Below are positions 31,640 to 64,000 of a stretch of 64,000 nt of DNA, in pieces. Under the pieces are notes generated by a model, which saw nothing but the letters and a program-made list of their open reading frames with translations, did not search any database and was not told where the DNA came from. The DNA comes from Glandiceps talaboti (taxonomy: Eukaryota > Hemichordata > Enteropneusta > Spengelidae): contig NC_135571.1 of NCBI RefSeq assembly GCF_964340395.1, positions 8,404,953 through 8,468,952 of the forward strand. The letters run 5' to 3'. Made by a program: the position numbers and the translations under genes. Numbering within the stretch: position 1 is the first letter of the stretch; each line of letters opens with the position of its first letter.

Positions 31640-33300
31640 TATTGTAGTACAAACGTAATATGGCATTCTATAGATTGTCTAAAATGATTTGTTCTTCCCA
31701 TTAGATAAAAGTTTAGTGTTCTTGGCGGGACATCTGCAATTTAACCGTTAGAGAGCCTATGACATTTTATTTGCCAAAGTAGTTGAGCAAGATTTGTACC
31801 ACGACTGTGAGCGGTCAACCCATCTGTAAGTTATGTATCACGGGGGACCTGTTAAAGACGTGGGTTGATATGTGAAGGATTTAACTGCATTTATTTAGAG
31901 GCTATAATGTTAATACAAGTAGAATGGCAGTTGTACCGTTATAGGTCCGTATCCATGGTAACATAAAATATGATAATTATTTAGATACATATATTTTCTG
32001 AATAACAATATAATTTAGTATAAGCATGTTATCATTTACAAAAAATATATGCCGGCACTCTGATTACACTTTTGATAAAATGAAAAGCCAATGTTGTCAA
32101 TGTGTACATACGTCATGTCCTGATATATCCGACGCAGCCTTGCCATGAACTCCGATCTCTCATCTGACATTGCACACATATGTGAATGTGTGGAATAGCT
32201 CTTTCAAAAAAATATTTGAAAACGCAATAAATCCATACTTTTATAATACGCAAGACCATATAAGAATATTCCATATCATTTATTCAAAAAATTGAAAATA
32301 TGATTTTACAGAAATCCCTTGAAGTATGATTTGTTGTAGTTTGTGCTTCTGTAACCACTGTAATGTATGATTATTGGAGTGTACACATGGACGACAATTT
32401 CTGTCTAATGTCTTATTTAATCAAAAAAGTGTAACTATGGCCAAAAAACGACAACGTATTGCAGTATTTCGTGATGGAGGGGTGCTACGTATGGAAAGAA
32501 GTAAACAAGCGATGAAGTAATAAATGTTTTCTGACAACCTTTCCAGGGTCGGAATGGTAACATGTGTACATTGAATCTCGAACCATGATTTGTTTTCTGG
32601 TTAATATATTACAGAATTATGAGGCTGTCAGTGAATTGTGATAAAACTCAAATATATTATATAAACTTTGACAATAAATCTTTCAAATAAATTCATTTGG
32701 GTCACGAACTGTTGGATAAAATATTTTTTCAACAGTGCTACATACACAACTAGCCTAATTTTTCATAAAATGTTTCCTCATTCAACTAGAAAGTACTCAA
32801 CCCATGCTTATGGATTCTGGCACTTTATGACGCCAACTCGGACTCAAAGTGACACTGCCCCTTAGGTCAATCGTATTTTTCTTTGTTGATCGTAGAAATC
32901 TTAGCTATGGCACAGTGTACAATTGTCTACTAATAAAGGATAAACATTTCAACACTTATTCATATCACTGAAATACAAGATCTTCAAACATGGTGTTTCT
33001 TATGAGGTATATTTTTGAAACTCTACAGTTTTCCACAATTGCCAATGTTGTAAAGTTCAAGGAACAAAACCTTGCTTCTAATCAGTTTATATATCGCGTT
33101 GTCCGATAATAATACTGCTAATTCTTACACAGGGGTTTTCCATAATGTACTTCACGCATTTCAAATCATACTCCTGACATGGACCCATAACAGTACATCG
33201 GCCTTTATACACGACGTTAAAGTCCCTGTATAGCATACAATGCATTGCAGCCTATGTCAATGTAATTTGTAAAGCATTGACGCCGTACCTTTGTCCTATC
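31640..33300. other. Intergenic, nothing recognised
   Basis: AT-rich. A 27-codon frame at 32437 followed by AATAAA looks like chance. Confidence 0.45.
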
Positions 33301-33302
33301 AG

Positions 33303-33508
33303 GTACCCACTTGTACAGCTGGGCTGACTGGGGTACAATCAGAGTTCAAATCGTCCATAAGGACTTCAGCTATACACGAACAAACGGCAGCGGCGAGGCT
33401 TGTGCGGGCAACTTTCAAGGTGAAGATTCCAAGCTAATTTATCAACCATTCGACCACTGGATTTCACACGATAACAGGCGACAACGATGCATTGAATTCT
33501 TTTGTTAG
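33303..33508 (+). CDS. Possible terminal exon of an unrecognised gene
   Basis: An acceptor-like CCTATCAG is followed by an open frame of about 67 codons containing LYSWADWGTIRVQIVHKDF, then SGEACAGNFQG, and ending RRQRCIEFFC before TAG. An AATAAA signal lies 36 nt after the stop (33544-33549). The codon usage and composition are less AT-rich than the surroundings, which favours real coding. There is no ATG at the start, so earlier exons would be needed, and I could not find any between 31.7 and 33.3 kb. A donor-like CAAG|GTGAAG also occurs inside at about 33420. I do not recognise the protein. It ends about 0.95 kb before the MyoD-family start, on the same strand. Confidence 0.3.
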
Positions 33509-34276
33509 ATAATTTGTAGTTTACTATTTCCATCATGATTTGAAATAAAATTAAAATATCAAAACACCAACTTAACTGTTACATTGATATTTCGTGTTAT
33601 TAGTTGTATACCAAATTTCTGATACAGAACCCCTGGCAAGACTGAAGCAGACGCGATGTGTTATCTCAGTCCACTGTATAATTATTACTATTGTGGTGTG
33701 GTGTCATATGCTGTACATCTGAACTATTTTTTCAACGCAAGTAAAGTGAAGAATATGTTAAAGTACACTGTCTATGTGTTGTCATATGATTGCTATAGTC
33801 CCAGTGCAAAACTGCCATCGCAGGGCAAGCTGAGACAAGCTTCGTCACTCGGGCAAACCGAATAGTGTCTGTAGTTAATTATGCCTACCAATGAGCTGGA
33901 ATAATGTCAAACCGTTCCTGTAAAGACAGAACATGAGATGAAATACGTTTTGCACGAGTGTTAAATGCAAGCTCTGATGGATCGCCACCATGACCAAAAC
34001 CGTTCCATGTCTTCTACGCAGGTTGATATGAGAGTTCCAGTTAGTTGAATGTTTCGAACTACGCAAGTTGAAAAAAAATCAAAATTCATGACATCAAATA
34101 TTTAACTTTTTTCCAGTTAGAATAAATTTATTCACGAAACATGTATATTCCTTGGTTGACCTGATAACTTCATGTATTGTATACAATTTCGGTGATCTGC
34201 TTTCTCAAAACTTACCTCGATGGGTGTTTGTTATGTTTGTTACCGACTGGTCATCAGTTTCATCCACGCGCATGCG

Positions 34277-34420
34277 TATATAGTCTTTAAATTTCTCATC
34301 GGTGTATATTACGGATCTGTTAGGCTGCAGTGTGCATGACTTTATTAGCGGGTCATTTATACCAGGAGTCGTGTAGAGACACTTCCATAAGACACTTGAC
34401 AGTAAACCACCAAACACATG
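34277..34420 (+). promoter_or_regulatory. Candidate proximal promoter of the MyoD-family gene
   Basis: A TATATAG box (34277-34283) lies about 170 nt upstream of the ATG, and an E-box CACATG occurs at 34415-34420. E-boxes allow autoregulation in this family. Both are short motifs, so this is tentative. Confidence 0.25.
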
Positions 34421-34453
34421 TAAATCTGTTGATACCAATATCTCTCTACAAAC

Positions 34454-55277
<20,824 letters not shown>

Positions 55278-55764
55278 GATATTTGTGTGTGTGATTCATG
55301 AAGAAACGTCGCGTTCAAATCAGGGAATTACAAAATATATATGTACTGCGCTTTGGTGCTCTACTATCGGTATATGTTCTACTGGGTGTAAAAAGTTCGA
55401 AATGACTCTGTGAAATTTATAGTATTACAAACAATTATGATAATTGTGTTCACTTCATGTTAGAACTACACTAGCAGCAACTGGACCCCAGGGACCCCAG
55501 GGCCTGTTTTTGAAACTGTTTGATATATGACTTACTTTTTTTTGTACATTTTGATGCTACATTTAATCATGTATATGTAAATTGCGTTACGTAGCCGTAC
55601 ACATAACAGGGTGAGCAAACGTATCTAACTTCTATTATACAGTACGGACCGTAAAATCAGTTCCTACATTGGCCAGTCTGATTATTTCTGGACGCTAAAC
55701 GTAATTATTCATATGACATAATGTGGCAGAATATGCGGCAATCTCTATAGCATAAATTGTATGA

Positions 55765-56165
55765 CCGAAATTGTACAGTGAGTTTCACAATACTGTCTGA
55801 TACAACCCAACAAAGAAACTGCATATGCCACACCTCATAACAATTCAAAATCCCATTTTTTTTGCTACATTTAGTCTCAATGAAATAAACCATTTAAATG
55901 TATTGCAACTCCATGCAGACTTTCGGACGCCAATGTTTTTCTATGTATCAAACACCAGATGAATGGCGCGTAAAATGTCCTTTGCGGTGTTCATTTGATG
56001 ACACTATGGTGGCATGTGTAGTTCATTTCACGTAGACAAAATGTAGCAAGAAACTGTACTCATTCAATCTTGCTATCTTAAAGTGTAGCATGTAAAGTGT
56101 CTATTGGTTTCTGCGTGGTTGTATCCAACAGAACGGCCGAACGGTATTGTGAAATTCGCTATACT
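55765..56165. mobile_element. MITE-like foldback family 2, copy 3 (downstream of the MyoD-family gene)
   Basis: Best preserved copy: AGTTTCACAATACTGTCTGA at the left pairs with inverted CGGTATTGTGAAATTCGCT at the right. Inner blocks match the other two copies. Confidence 0.68.
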
Positions 56166-56679
56166 TCAGAACCGCATACTTAATGCGCACAACCATATAA
56201 AGGTATTGAAACATGGTTTGAAACATGGCTCTACACCGAAATCAATCAGTATAAATTTACAGGTACAATGTCATTTATAAGTAACTGAGCAATTTTAGCG
56301 AATAGATCTTTGGTTGCTTGATGAAATAAAAATGTCCCAGTTGCAGCTAGTGCAGGTTTAAGGTTTGGTAAACTTGATTTTTTCATAATCCTGGCACATT
56401 TACTGTTTTACTATGAGAGAGTAGAGGATTTCAAATCGGCCATTTTAAAAATAGTTCAGTAGAGATTTAAAAAGACCAATATTTACAAATAGAGGGAATA
56501 GCTCTGCCAATGCTGAATAGTTCTTGTTTTAAAAACATAACTCGAACAGATTTTTAGTTACCTTACATTTCTTGGGATTTCCCTGGATTCATCTAAATCC
56601 ATCGACAGTTTCTTTTTTTTTTGTTATGGTAAAAATACCGCATTATTCAATTTCAATTACTTTCAATTGTTATCCTAAC

Positions 56680-56950
56680 CATGGATCTCTCTGTGCCTGT
56701 CTCACTGTCTCTGTACGTCTTTCTGTCTGTCCGACTATCTGGATGTCTTTTTCTGTCTAGCTCTCTCCGTCTCTGTCTTTCTCTGTCTCTGTTTGTCTCT
56801 CTCTCTCTGTGTCTGTCTGTTTGTTTGTTTGTTTGTCTGTCTGTCTGTCTGTCTGTCCTGTCTGTCTGTCTCTGTCTGTCTGTCTCTCTGTTTCTGTATC
56901 TGTCTCGATCTGTCTCTCTCTCTCTCTCTCTCTCTGGTTCTCTCTCTCAA
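56680..56950. repeat. CTGT/CT-rich simple sequence
   Basis: Impure TCTG, TTTG and CT units. Confidence 0.9.
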
Positions 56951-57567
56951 CCTATTTGTTAACATGGAGTGCTAATACTTTCGTCGAAAATTGAATACCA
57001 TTTTTTTTCCCTTTTTTTTTTGGGGGGGGGGGGGGTTGTGACTAAGCGAGATAAGGTTTCATAGCAATAGTAGAAAGAATGGAATTTGTGACCCTAGGTG
57101 CCTTACCTTATAGATGTATAGTAAGATAGTTTATGTACTGATTTGAACGTTGAACCTTGACCCTTAACCTTAGGTTGCTTTTTCACAATGTCTGTCATGT
57201 TTCCTGAATCATGATCGGACTTCTAATAAGTTTGACAAGTTCAAAAACAAATAATAGCTCATTTTCGTCATGAAAACAGACTCAGGTATTAAGTCATATT
57301 TGGAAATTTTACAGGTGACGACGAGCTGGAAATTACGACAAATGAAAAAAGTTCATTTACATTTAGATCACGTGTGATAGTAAACGATGGTGCTTAATAC
57401 CTGTCAATCACGATTCTGACGATATTTTGGATAATCTACAGGTAGGAATAGTTAACAGAGTGAAGAAGACGTGTAAATAATGATTTTATGATATTAAAAA
57501 AGTGATATGAACAGTAAACGCCATAATTTTGTGTCTGTGTGTTGTTGATCTGTAATAGTGATGACAG

Positions 57568-57619
57568 TGGTGGTGGTGGTGGTGGTGGTGGTGGTGGTGG
57601 TGGTGGTGGTGGTGGTGGA
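57568..57619. repeat. (GGT)n microsatellite
   Basis: About 17 GGT units. The poly-Gly and poly-Pro frames are artefacts. Confidence 0.95.
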
Positions 57620-58324
57620 GATTGTTGCAATGATGTAACAAAGGTGATGATACAAATGGTGCATGTAGACGTGTGGACCTGGAAGCTCTGGGTCACTGAG
57701 GGATTACTTAAATCATGTGTGATTACAACAGTTGTAGTGGATTGTATCTTCCAAGGGGTAGTCACCATTGAGGTATAAGGGACCGGTGTGATATTATAAG
57801 TCCATGCCCGTGGTATACTTTATGAAATATTTCAGTAAATGTGGAAAATCATTACATACACAATTACATGATGATCATAATGATGACATTATTAACGATA
57901 GAATCTTTCAATATTTATTCGAAACATTATCATTGCATCGTCGTAAACCACAGTCTGAACAGTGCGCCCTCACACAAAACCCCTACGTACACAGTTTGGG
58001 CATGGTTCGACCATGACTGTACTCTCTTCAATCATACCAAGTATTGTATAACTTTACCATTTATACCCCCACTTAAAGTATAGTCAAAGTCGTTACTCTA
58101 GAAATCCTAGGATGCATGAGATGGAATTTAAAATTCATCAACAGCCACCCACACAGTCATTAACATCATGTTTTTCAATAATTAATCACAATATTCTAAC
58201 CAAAAACACAAAAGTTAGTAAAGTTAGTATTTATTGGGGCAGTTATGTAATATCGAAATATGGTATATTTGTCAGCTCAGGATGCTACTTATACACTGTT
58301 TACGTTACTATAACAGTTATGGTT

Positions 58325-58465
58325 CACTGATTGGATGAACAATTTTTTGTGCTGATTGAGGGACTTTTACCAGACGTGGTTTTGTTAGAAACCATGTTGG
58401 AATCTAGATTAATTTTGTCCATACACATGGAGCTTTCGATTATTTCCCTACATATGGCATTTTCA
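58325..58465. repeat. Dispersed repeat in the sialyltransferase 3' flank, copy 1
   Basis: Nearly identical to 63211-63395, same orientation. Shared core GGACTTTTACCAGACGTGGT and ACCATGTTGGAATCTAGA. It lies within a few hundred bases after the sialyltransferase stop. Confidence 0.7.
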
Positions 58466-58594
58466 ATTCCATTCTGTGAACACGTACGGAATTTTCCATT
58501 CTGTACATACATATGCAACTTTTCATCCTTTAATACATATTAAAATGAATTCCTTCTGTGCCAGAAATATACGTTCAATCAATTGAGTACAATC

Positions 58595-61500
58595 CTAGCA
58601 TTGAACTGTGGAAAACCCTTCTAATGTCACACGACTTTTAGTCTTTATGTCCTCAGTTGATCCAAGATTAATTCGTTTAATAAAGTCCTTTTCTTGAAGC
58701 AGTGGATGGTGATATGTAGAGCATTTCTTTAGACGTGTGGCATAGTAATGGTTGCAGTCGTCTCTCTCTGCTACATAGCCGTACACATGTATATTCTTAC
58801 ATAATTGTAAAGCTATAGTTATACCTGAAATACGAACAAGGTTTACCATTTAAAAAACGTCACGTTTGTAATGAACATCAAGATACGTCACAATTGTGAT
58901 ATATCGTATGTATGTATGTATGTGTGTATATGTGTGTATATATGTATGTATGTATGTATGTATATGTGTGTGTGTATGTATGTATGTATGTATGTATGTA
59001 TGTATGTATGTATGTACGTGTATTTCACTGTGTGTGTTACACGAGTTATCTCTTCCAAGCTACTAGTACACCCTACAATCATAATCCCAGGTTGTAAAAA
59101 ATTAGCACAAATATCACAATCTTTAAAAAAATATCATTGTCGTTGATTATCATATCAAGAGGATCACTACAGTAGCTCAAGTCCATGTCATCGTTGACTA
59201 TGAACACGACCCATTAGAATCACATACAAACTTACCCATGAATCCCGAAGACACAACAGTCTTTCTAAGGTTTGGTGACGTATAGTTCTGCACAGTATCC
59301 CATTGACGCCATAGTGATCCAGGCTCAACTATGAATGTATTTATATTAGGAAATGCTTTCATCCAACGGATATAACTGTCAATAAACTCAACACCTTCTT
59401 TAGATATGTACCACTGAAACATAAGAAAAATAAAAACTTCAGATGGTTACTATTCAATGTGTCATATTCAACAGCACCTCATCTAGCCATGAATATGACC
59501 AGGCCAAGATTTGACTCGTCCTCAAATGTTATGGTCTGTATAAAGTTCTTAAATCCAAAATGATCAAGAGAAAAGTAATATTATACTACATATGGCAACG
59601 CATTATTGCTATGCCTAATTCCATATCTAGTCTAAGGCTATGACCCCTGCAAGGTATATATAGTACATGTACAAGGTATAGGGTACCTGTTGCCATTTTC
59701 TTTCCAACCCCTTTACATAGTTCTAAACATCAGGAAAAGGGTGTGTGTTAGTAAAATCAGATCTGTACTTTCACCAAATATCAAATACTAGCAATTTAAT
59801 TTTAATCTCTCAAGACATCACAACCCCCATGACTGTTGATTAGAAATGTGTAATCAGTGGTAAACAATTATTGGTACCTGCAATAACAATTTTCCTCATG
59901 CTAGAGGGTCAAAATAGTACAAGACGGTCGCCTTATTCCCACGCGCAGTGTAGTGCTTGGAGCAGAAGTTATAGTGTCTGCCAAGTAATCGAATAGTCGT
60001 TATTTTTATGACAAACCTCGGTGGTATAATTGTATTGCAGGTATCGAGAATTAAACTGGCTTTGAATGTGTCAGCAAGTCTTCTTTTCTCCACATATTTA
60101 GATTCTCATACATGCACTTGACCACAGCAAACAGCAAGGAGAAGACATCATGGCACGCTCACAGCCAGTTTTATGTCACGATCGTCAATTGGTTACAGTA
60201 GCCAGTTTAGAATCTGCAGGTTTCTGAATGGCTAAGCTACTAGGGAAAGATCTAAACCAAGATTGTGTCCTAGTCAACACATGTGTATAATTCGGCATCT
60301 GATAGGAAAGAGGTTACAATGTGAATATTTTAATCCTATGCACTGATAGGACTATAATGAATTGTATGCTCCATGGGAAATACAGAGGTATAATGGCATG
60401 TGGTGTTATCATAGCTAGGTCAATACCAGGGGTAATAATTGTAAATCACTTTGAGAGCAAAATAGGAAAGTACTAAAAAAATCTGACATTATTTTCTATC
60501 ATTTTAATTAAACAATAAAATGAGGTTCCGAAGACAGTAATGTCTAATTAACAATAATAATGGTTATAGACACTAATGCCCGGCTGTAGTTGTGCACGTG
60601 GTAAGTTGTGGTTAGCTTTGGATATAATTCTTGTTAACGACGGTTATGTACATTTTGTACAACTATGCACTTACTCTATAAAGGTTTCCATTATACGGTC
60701 CAGTCCTCCAAACAAAGAAATTGCCATCATGAAACATGTCCTGTTGAAGATATTTATCATTTTTGCTGACTAAAACACGCGTGTTGATTATTCGAAATGT
60801 TGTTTTGTTGCCAACATCATTTGAGTAATTCATGATTGGTGCATTATTAAACCGGAATACAGCATCATGTCCATCTGAAGATGAAGGAGAAAGTGATGTT
60901 ATTTCACACGAGACCTACTTTTTCGTATGAGACTCGCATCGGAATTCACCGTCACATCTATTTTACCTGGTCAATCCAATAAATATGTACAAAATAACAC
61001 TGGCTATACACAATAATTTCCTAGTCCACTTAATGGAAATTAAAACAAGGTCGAATTAAGACATGCCTGGTCAAGAAAAAGTATACATCGAAGACAGATA
61101 CTCGATCTGTGATGGAATAAGTCCTGTGTGTTGATAAAGGTATGTAACATCACAAAACAGACCCGGGTCAAACTTATTTGTACCGGGTCAATCTTGATAC
61201 TATATTACAACCCTGTGAGCCACTGTTCAAGTAAAAAACAACGAATATTTAACTAGCCCTCAGACAATTTGGTTTGAAATGTTTGCTACGAACAGCATTA
61301 TTACCATTCTCATTACCGGTCACTTGAGTGTTACTCAACTATGCATTCCAAAATTTCAGGTAACAATTTCCAACTTTTGTGTTAAATTCGAGTAAAACAA
61401 AAGTTTACAAATGGTTTACCACGTCACAGCTAACCTTTTCTCTTGACTAAGTATATTTAGCCACTACTAAGTCTTTTGTTGGCAAATTTTAATATTGCTC

Positions 61501-62123
61501 ATCTACAAGATAAAAAAAAACTTACCTATTTCTTCACCAAGACTTGAGTTCTTCATGACAATGGAACTTGAAACCACTGCACAAGTATTGTATAATGCTG
61601 GAAACATTTCAGATGGAGATAGTTTAGTGAAATATTTCGCAATACCCATTTCCTTGAATGGACTGGTGTTGTTATCAAGGTACTTCATGGGATTTCGTTT
61701 CAATAAACATAACATATCCTTGCTTTTCCCTTTCGTATCAGCTTGTTTCACTCGGGATTTGATGCCATTCTGGTTCTTCTTTGTAATTCCACTGTTGTCA
61801 AATTTCTTATCATACACCTGAAGTATCAATTTAAGTTTTTCATCTTGTAGGTTCGGAAGAGTAATTTTGCAATTGTTGATGTTTCCCAGGCAAGAATTAT
61901 TTCTAATGACGTCATTCATTTGATCTATCGTTGCTGCTGTAATGTTATGGAGACTATTATTTTTAAGATTCACGTACATTTTGTTATGCAAGTTAACATA
62001 TTTAGGTATTTTCTTTTGTGGAAAGTTAAAAATGTTAACTGTCTTGTTGTAAAATGTTATACAGCATGTGGTAATCAGCAATAAAATGCCGAGAATGACA
62101 TAATACTTTTGAAATATTGCCAT
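58595..62123 (-). CDS. ST6GAL: Beta-galactoside alpha-2,6-sialyltransferase (GT29, ST6GAL type), 4 exons, 401 aa
   Basis: Exons: 62123-61526, 60874-60675, 59413-59236, 58824-58595, all GT..AG and in frame. The protein is a type II Golgi enzyme: a short cytoplasmic tail, one membrane anchor (about 8-25), a polar stem with several N-glycosylation sites, then the catalytic domain. Sialylmotif L starts at C181 (CAVVSSSIVMKNSSLGEEI) and continues DGHDAVFRFNNAP. Sialylmotif S is around 317-343 (VVSSGFMG, C334, VYGYV). Motifs III and VS lie in YHHPLLQE, with H365 and E370 in the H-x4-E spacing. It ends TLEGFSTVQC. Cysteines C139/C401, C181/C334 and C349/C360 match the three disulfides of mammalian ST6GAL1, whose length (406 aa) is also similar. 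It would transfer sialic acid from CMP-sialic acid to terminal galactose. An in-frame TAA just upstream supports the ATG. It is convergent with the MyoD-family gene. Confidence 0.93.
58906..59018. repeat. (TATG)n microsatellite in the sialyltransferase last intron
   Basis: TATG with TGTA and TG variants, between exons 3 and 4. Confidence 0.95.
60195..60440. repeat. Dispersed repeat, copy 2
   Basis: Partner of 49905-50165, in the sialyltransferase intron 2. Confidence 0.5.
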
Positions 62124-62275
62124 ATGTTGTTACTTAGATCTCATCTCTGACAAATATCTCAGCAGGTACAATCCCGGGATGGTTTCTATTGTGCGACCAG
62201 TAATCCACTTAAAATCAAGATGTTTTATTAAGATGTCCAACACTTCAAATACCATAATAGCAGGTCGATACACAC
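62124..62275 (-). other. Probable 5'UTR segment of the sialyltransferase gene, with a short upstream ORF
   Basis: On the minus strand a good acceptor (pyrimidine-rich tract then CACAG) ends at about 62276, and about 150 nt lead from there to the ATG at 62123. An upstream ATG opens a short frame that closes at the TAA six bases before the main ATG, so this stretch cannot extend the enzyme's N-terminus. Its use as a 5'UTR exon is inferred. Confidence 0.4.
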
Positions 62276-62654
62276 CTGTGAAGTAAAAATAAATCTTAAG
62301 TAATATAAGTAAACTTACGGGAAAATTCAATCAACGTATAAGTTATGTAATGCTGAATCGTGTCCCGACTTCCTCCATTCGCAAGCAAGACGTGATGAGA
62401 TTGAAAGGCAGTAAGCTATCTCTGTCACGTGATGTGTTTTTAACCGAAGTGAGTATATATAGAGACAGGTTCAAGGGATACATTGCTGAATGCATGTTAC
62501 ACAGTTACAAGATAAGTATACAGTATTGATAAGATGAGATGAGATGCCAAGCTTATGAGACTAGCTATATTCAATTTTGTTTATTTGTTTGCTTGCTCCC
62601 TTGTTTGTTGGTTTGTTTGTGTTTGTGTATGATACCGTCGTAGGGTATTTTTTT

Positions 62655-62745
62655 CTCAAAATATCTATCTGAAATTATTGTTTTTCTCATCGGTATTGTG
62701 AGTAAATAAAACACATTCACTAGACAACATGTTGAACAGAACTGC
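62655..62745. repeat. Direct repeat, left copy
   Basis: CTCAAAATATCTATCTGAAA through CATGTTGAACAGAACT recurs at 63912-64000 with few changes, same orientation. Confidence 0.85.
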
Positions 62746-62832
62746 GGGTTTGTTTGTTTGTGTTTGTTTGTTTGTTTGTTTGTTTGTTTATTTGTTTGTT
62801 TGTTTGTTTGTTTGTTTATTTGTTTGTTTGTC
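62745..62832. repeat. (TTTG)n microsatellite
   Basis: TTTG units with a few TTTA. A shorter TTTG run lies at 62577-62627. Confidence 0.96.
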
Positions 62833-63210
62833 AAATGTTTGTTGTTTTGGATGAGCTCACTAAAGATAGCAGATAGCGGCTGTCATTCCACTGGTTTTAC
62901 AGTGCAGAGGGTGTCATTCAATTAACTGAATGTAGAAAAGGATGTCATTCCACTGTTTACATACTGGAAATGCTGTCATGCGTTTCCGTCATTCGGGTTG
63001 TCATTCGTTTTAGGGTCACCCACGTTCTCGCACAAATAGATTTAAGCACAGTTTTGTACCAAGGTCAATCCATCTATTGAATCAGTAGCAGCCTGACGCG
63101 TGTTTATGTATATGTATGTAGGTAAAGTAAGTTGAATTAGTCTCTGTGTGTTCTTCCCTTTCCCCCTGCCAATGTACTTCGAATTTCTGTAAATTTAGCA
63201 CTAAAACTAT

Positions 63211-63395
63211 TGGGGTTCACTGATGGCATGAACAACTTTGTTGTGCTGATTGATGGACTTTTACCAGACGTGGTTTTGTTAGAGACCATGTTGGAATCTA
63301 GACTAATTTTGTCACCTGAAATTTTCCATTTTATATACACATGGACATTTTACATTTTGTTCATACACATGGGATTTTCGATTATTTCCCACTAT
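63211..63395. repeat. Dispersed repeat, copy 2
   Basis: Partner of 58325-58465. It carries an extra block of about 45 bp of CATTTT(A/G) type before the shared ACACATGG...TTTCGATTATTTCCC end. Confidence 0.7.
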
Positions 63396-63561
63396 ACGAA
63401 AGGTCAGATTTACCAGGGTGGGTAAAGTATGTAAAATATGTGGTAATAGTGTCATGTTTGCCCATGTATGTCCATCTTTGTCCTTGTTCACAGTACCATG
63501 TTTGATATCACCTTTGACCAGGATAGTGTATCTACCATAGTGACACCTATAACAATAAGAC

Positions 63562-63900
63562 GTAGGTAGATATACAACCTTGTTATTCCCATGGGGAATA
63601 GGAACTCAAAGTTGGTAATATTGACGAGGTGTAAAAAGTGGCTTGTTTATCTGTATATACAAGGGGGTGGGTAAATGTGGTCATAGGTAGATATACAACC
63701 TTGTTATTCCCTGTGGCATTGGAACTCAAAGTTGGTAATATTGACGAGGTGTAAAAAGTGGCTTGTTTATCTGTATATACAAGGGGTGGGTAAATGTGGT
63801 CATAGGTAGATATACAACCTTATTATTCCCCTGTGCCATAGGAACTCAAAGTTGGTATTTTGTAAAGGGTGTAAAGAGCAGCTTGTTTATCTGTATATAT
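63562..63900. repeat. Minisatellite, about 122-bp unit, 2.7 copies
   Basis: The unit starts TAGGTAGATATACAACCTTG and includes GGAACTCAAAGTTGGTA and GGCTTGTTTATCTGTATATA. Repeats start at about 63562, 63684 and 63805; the third is partly diverged and runs into the direct repeat at 63912. Confidence 0.85.
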
Positions 63901-63911
63901 AAGGGGTATTT

Positions 63912-64000
63912 TGCTCAAAATATCTATCTGAAATTATTGTTTTCCATCGGTATTGTGAGTAAATAAAACACATCCACTAGACAACATGTTGAACAGAACT
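63912..64000. repeat. Direct repeat, right copy (reaches the window edge)
   Basis: Matches 62655-62745. The right end is cut by the window. Confidence 0.85.

Noticed and set aside
32437-32520. 27-codon basic ORF followed by AATAAA
   Set aside because: Too short, no conservation evidence, and the AATAAA overlaps the stop region by chance in AT-rich DNA.
61495-61821. 108-codon plus-strand frame
   Set aside because: Antisense shadow of sialyltransferase exon 1.

Overview
The window looks like nuclear DNA of an invertebrate animal. It is AT-rich, dense in microsatellites, and its genes are split by spliceosomal introns with GT..AG borders. A three-exon myogenic bHLH gene and a four-exon beta-galactoside alpha-2,6-sialyltransferase place it in Bilateria, probably a marine lophotrochozoan or invertebrate deuterostome. 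I cannot fix the phylum from sequence alone. There is no prokaryotic-style gene packing, and I found no tRNA or rRNA gene and no CRISPR array.

Layout. (1) Positions 1-16,800 hold a minus-strand tandem array of secreted proteins that resemble bacterial family-3 periplasmic solute-binding proteins (SBP_bac_3, the amino-acid ABC-transporter type). Copy B (16,182-11,830, 304 aa) and copy A (9,644-4,296, 320 aa) are intact eight-exon genes with matching splice phases. Copy C is cut by the left edge, and only its exons 1 and 2 are visible. Flanking DNA was duplicated with the genes (units about 3,311-10,176 and 10,177-16,795). (2) Positions 16,800-33,300 are mostly non-coding, with simple repeats, a 1.4-kb inverted repeat complex (24.9-26.3 kb) and one copy of a palindromic MITE-like family. 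(3) At 33,303-33,508 there is a possible terminal exon of an unrecognised gene. (4) Positions 34,454-55,277 hold a plus-strand MyoD-family gene (268 aa) with a 17.1-kb first intron full of repeats, including a 5'-truncated LINE tail. (5) Positions 62,123-58,595 hold a minus-strand ST6GAL-type sialyltransferase (401 aa), convergent with the MyoD-family gene. (6) From 62.6 to 64 kb there are TTTG repeats, a minisatellite of about 122 bp and dispersed repeats.

The three gene groups are functionally unrelated as far as the sequence shows: a secreted ligand-binding family, a muscle-lineage transcription factor and a Golgi glycosyltransferase. The most unusual content is the intron-containing, tandemly amplified, secreted solute-binding-protein-like family. 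Many of the simple open frames in the window are only translations of microsatellites.
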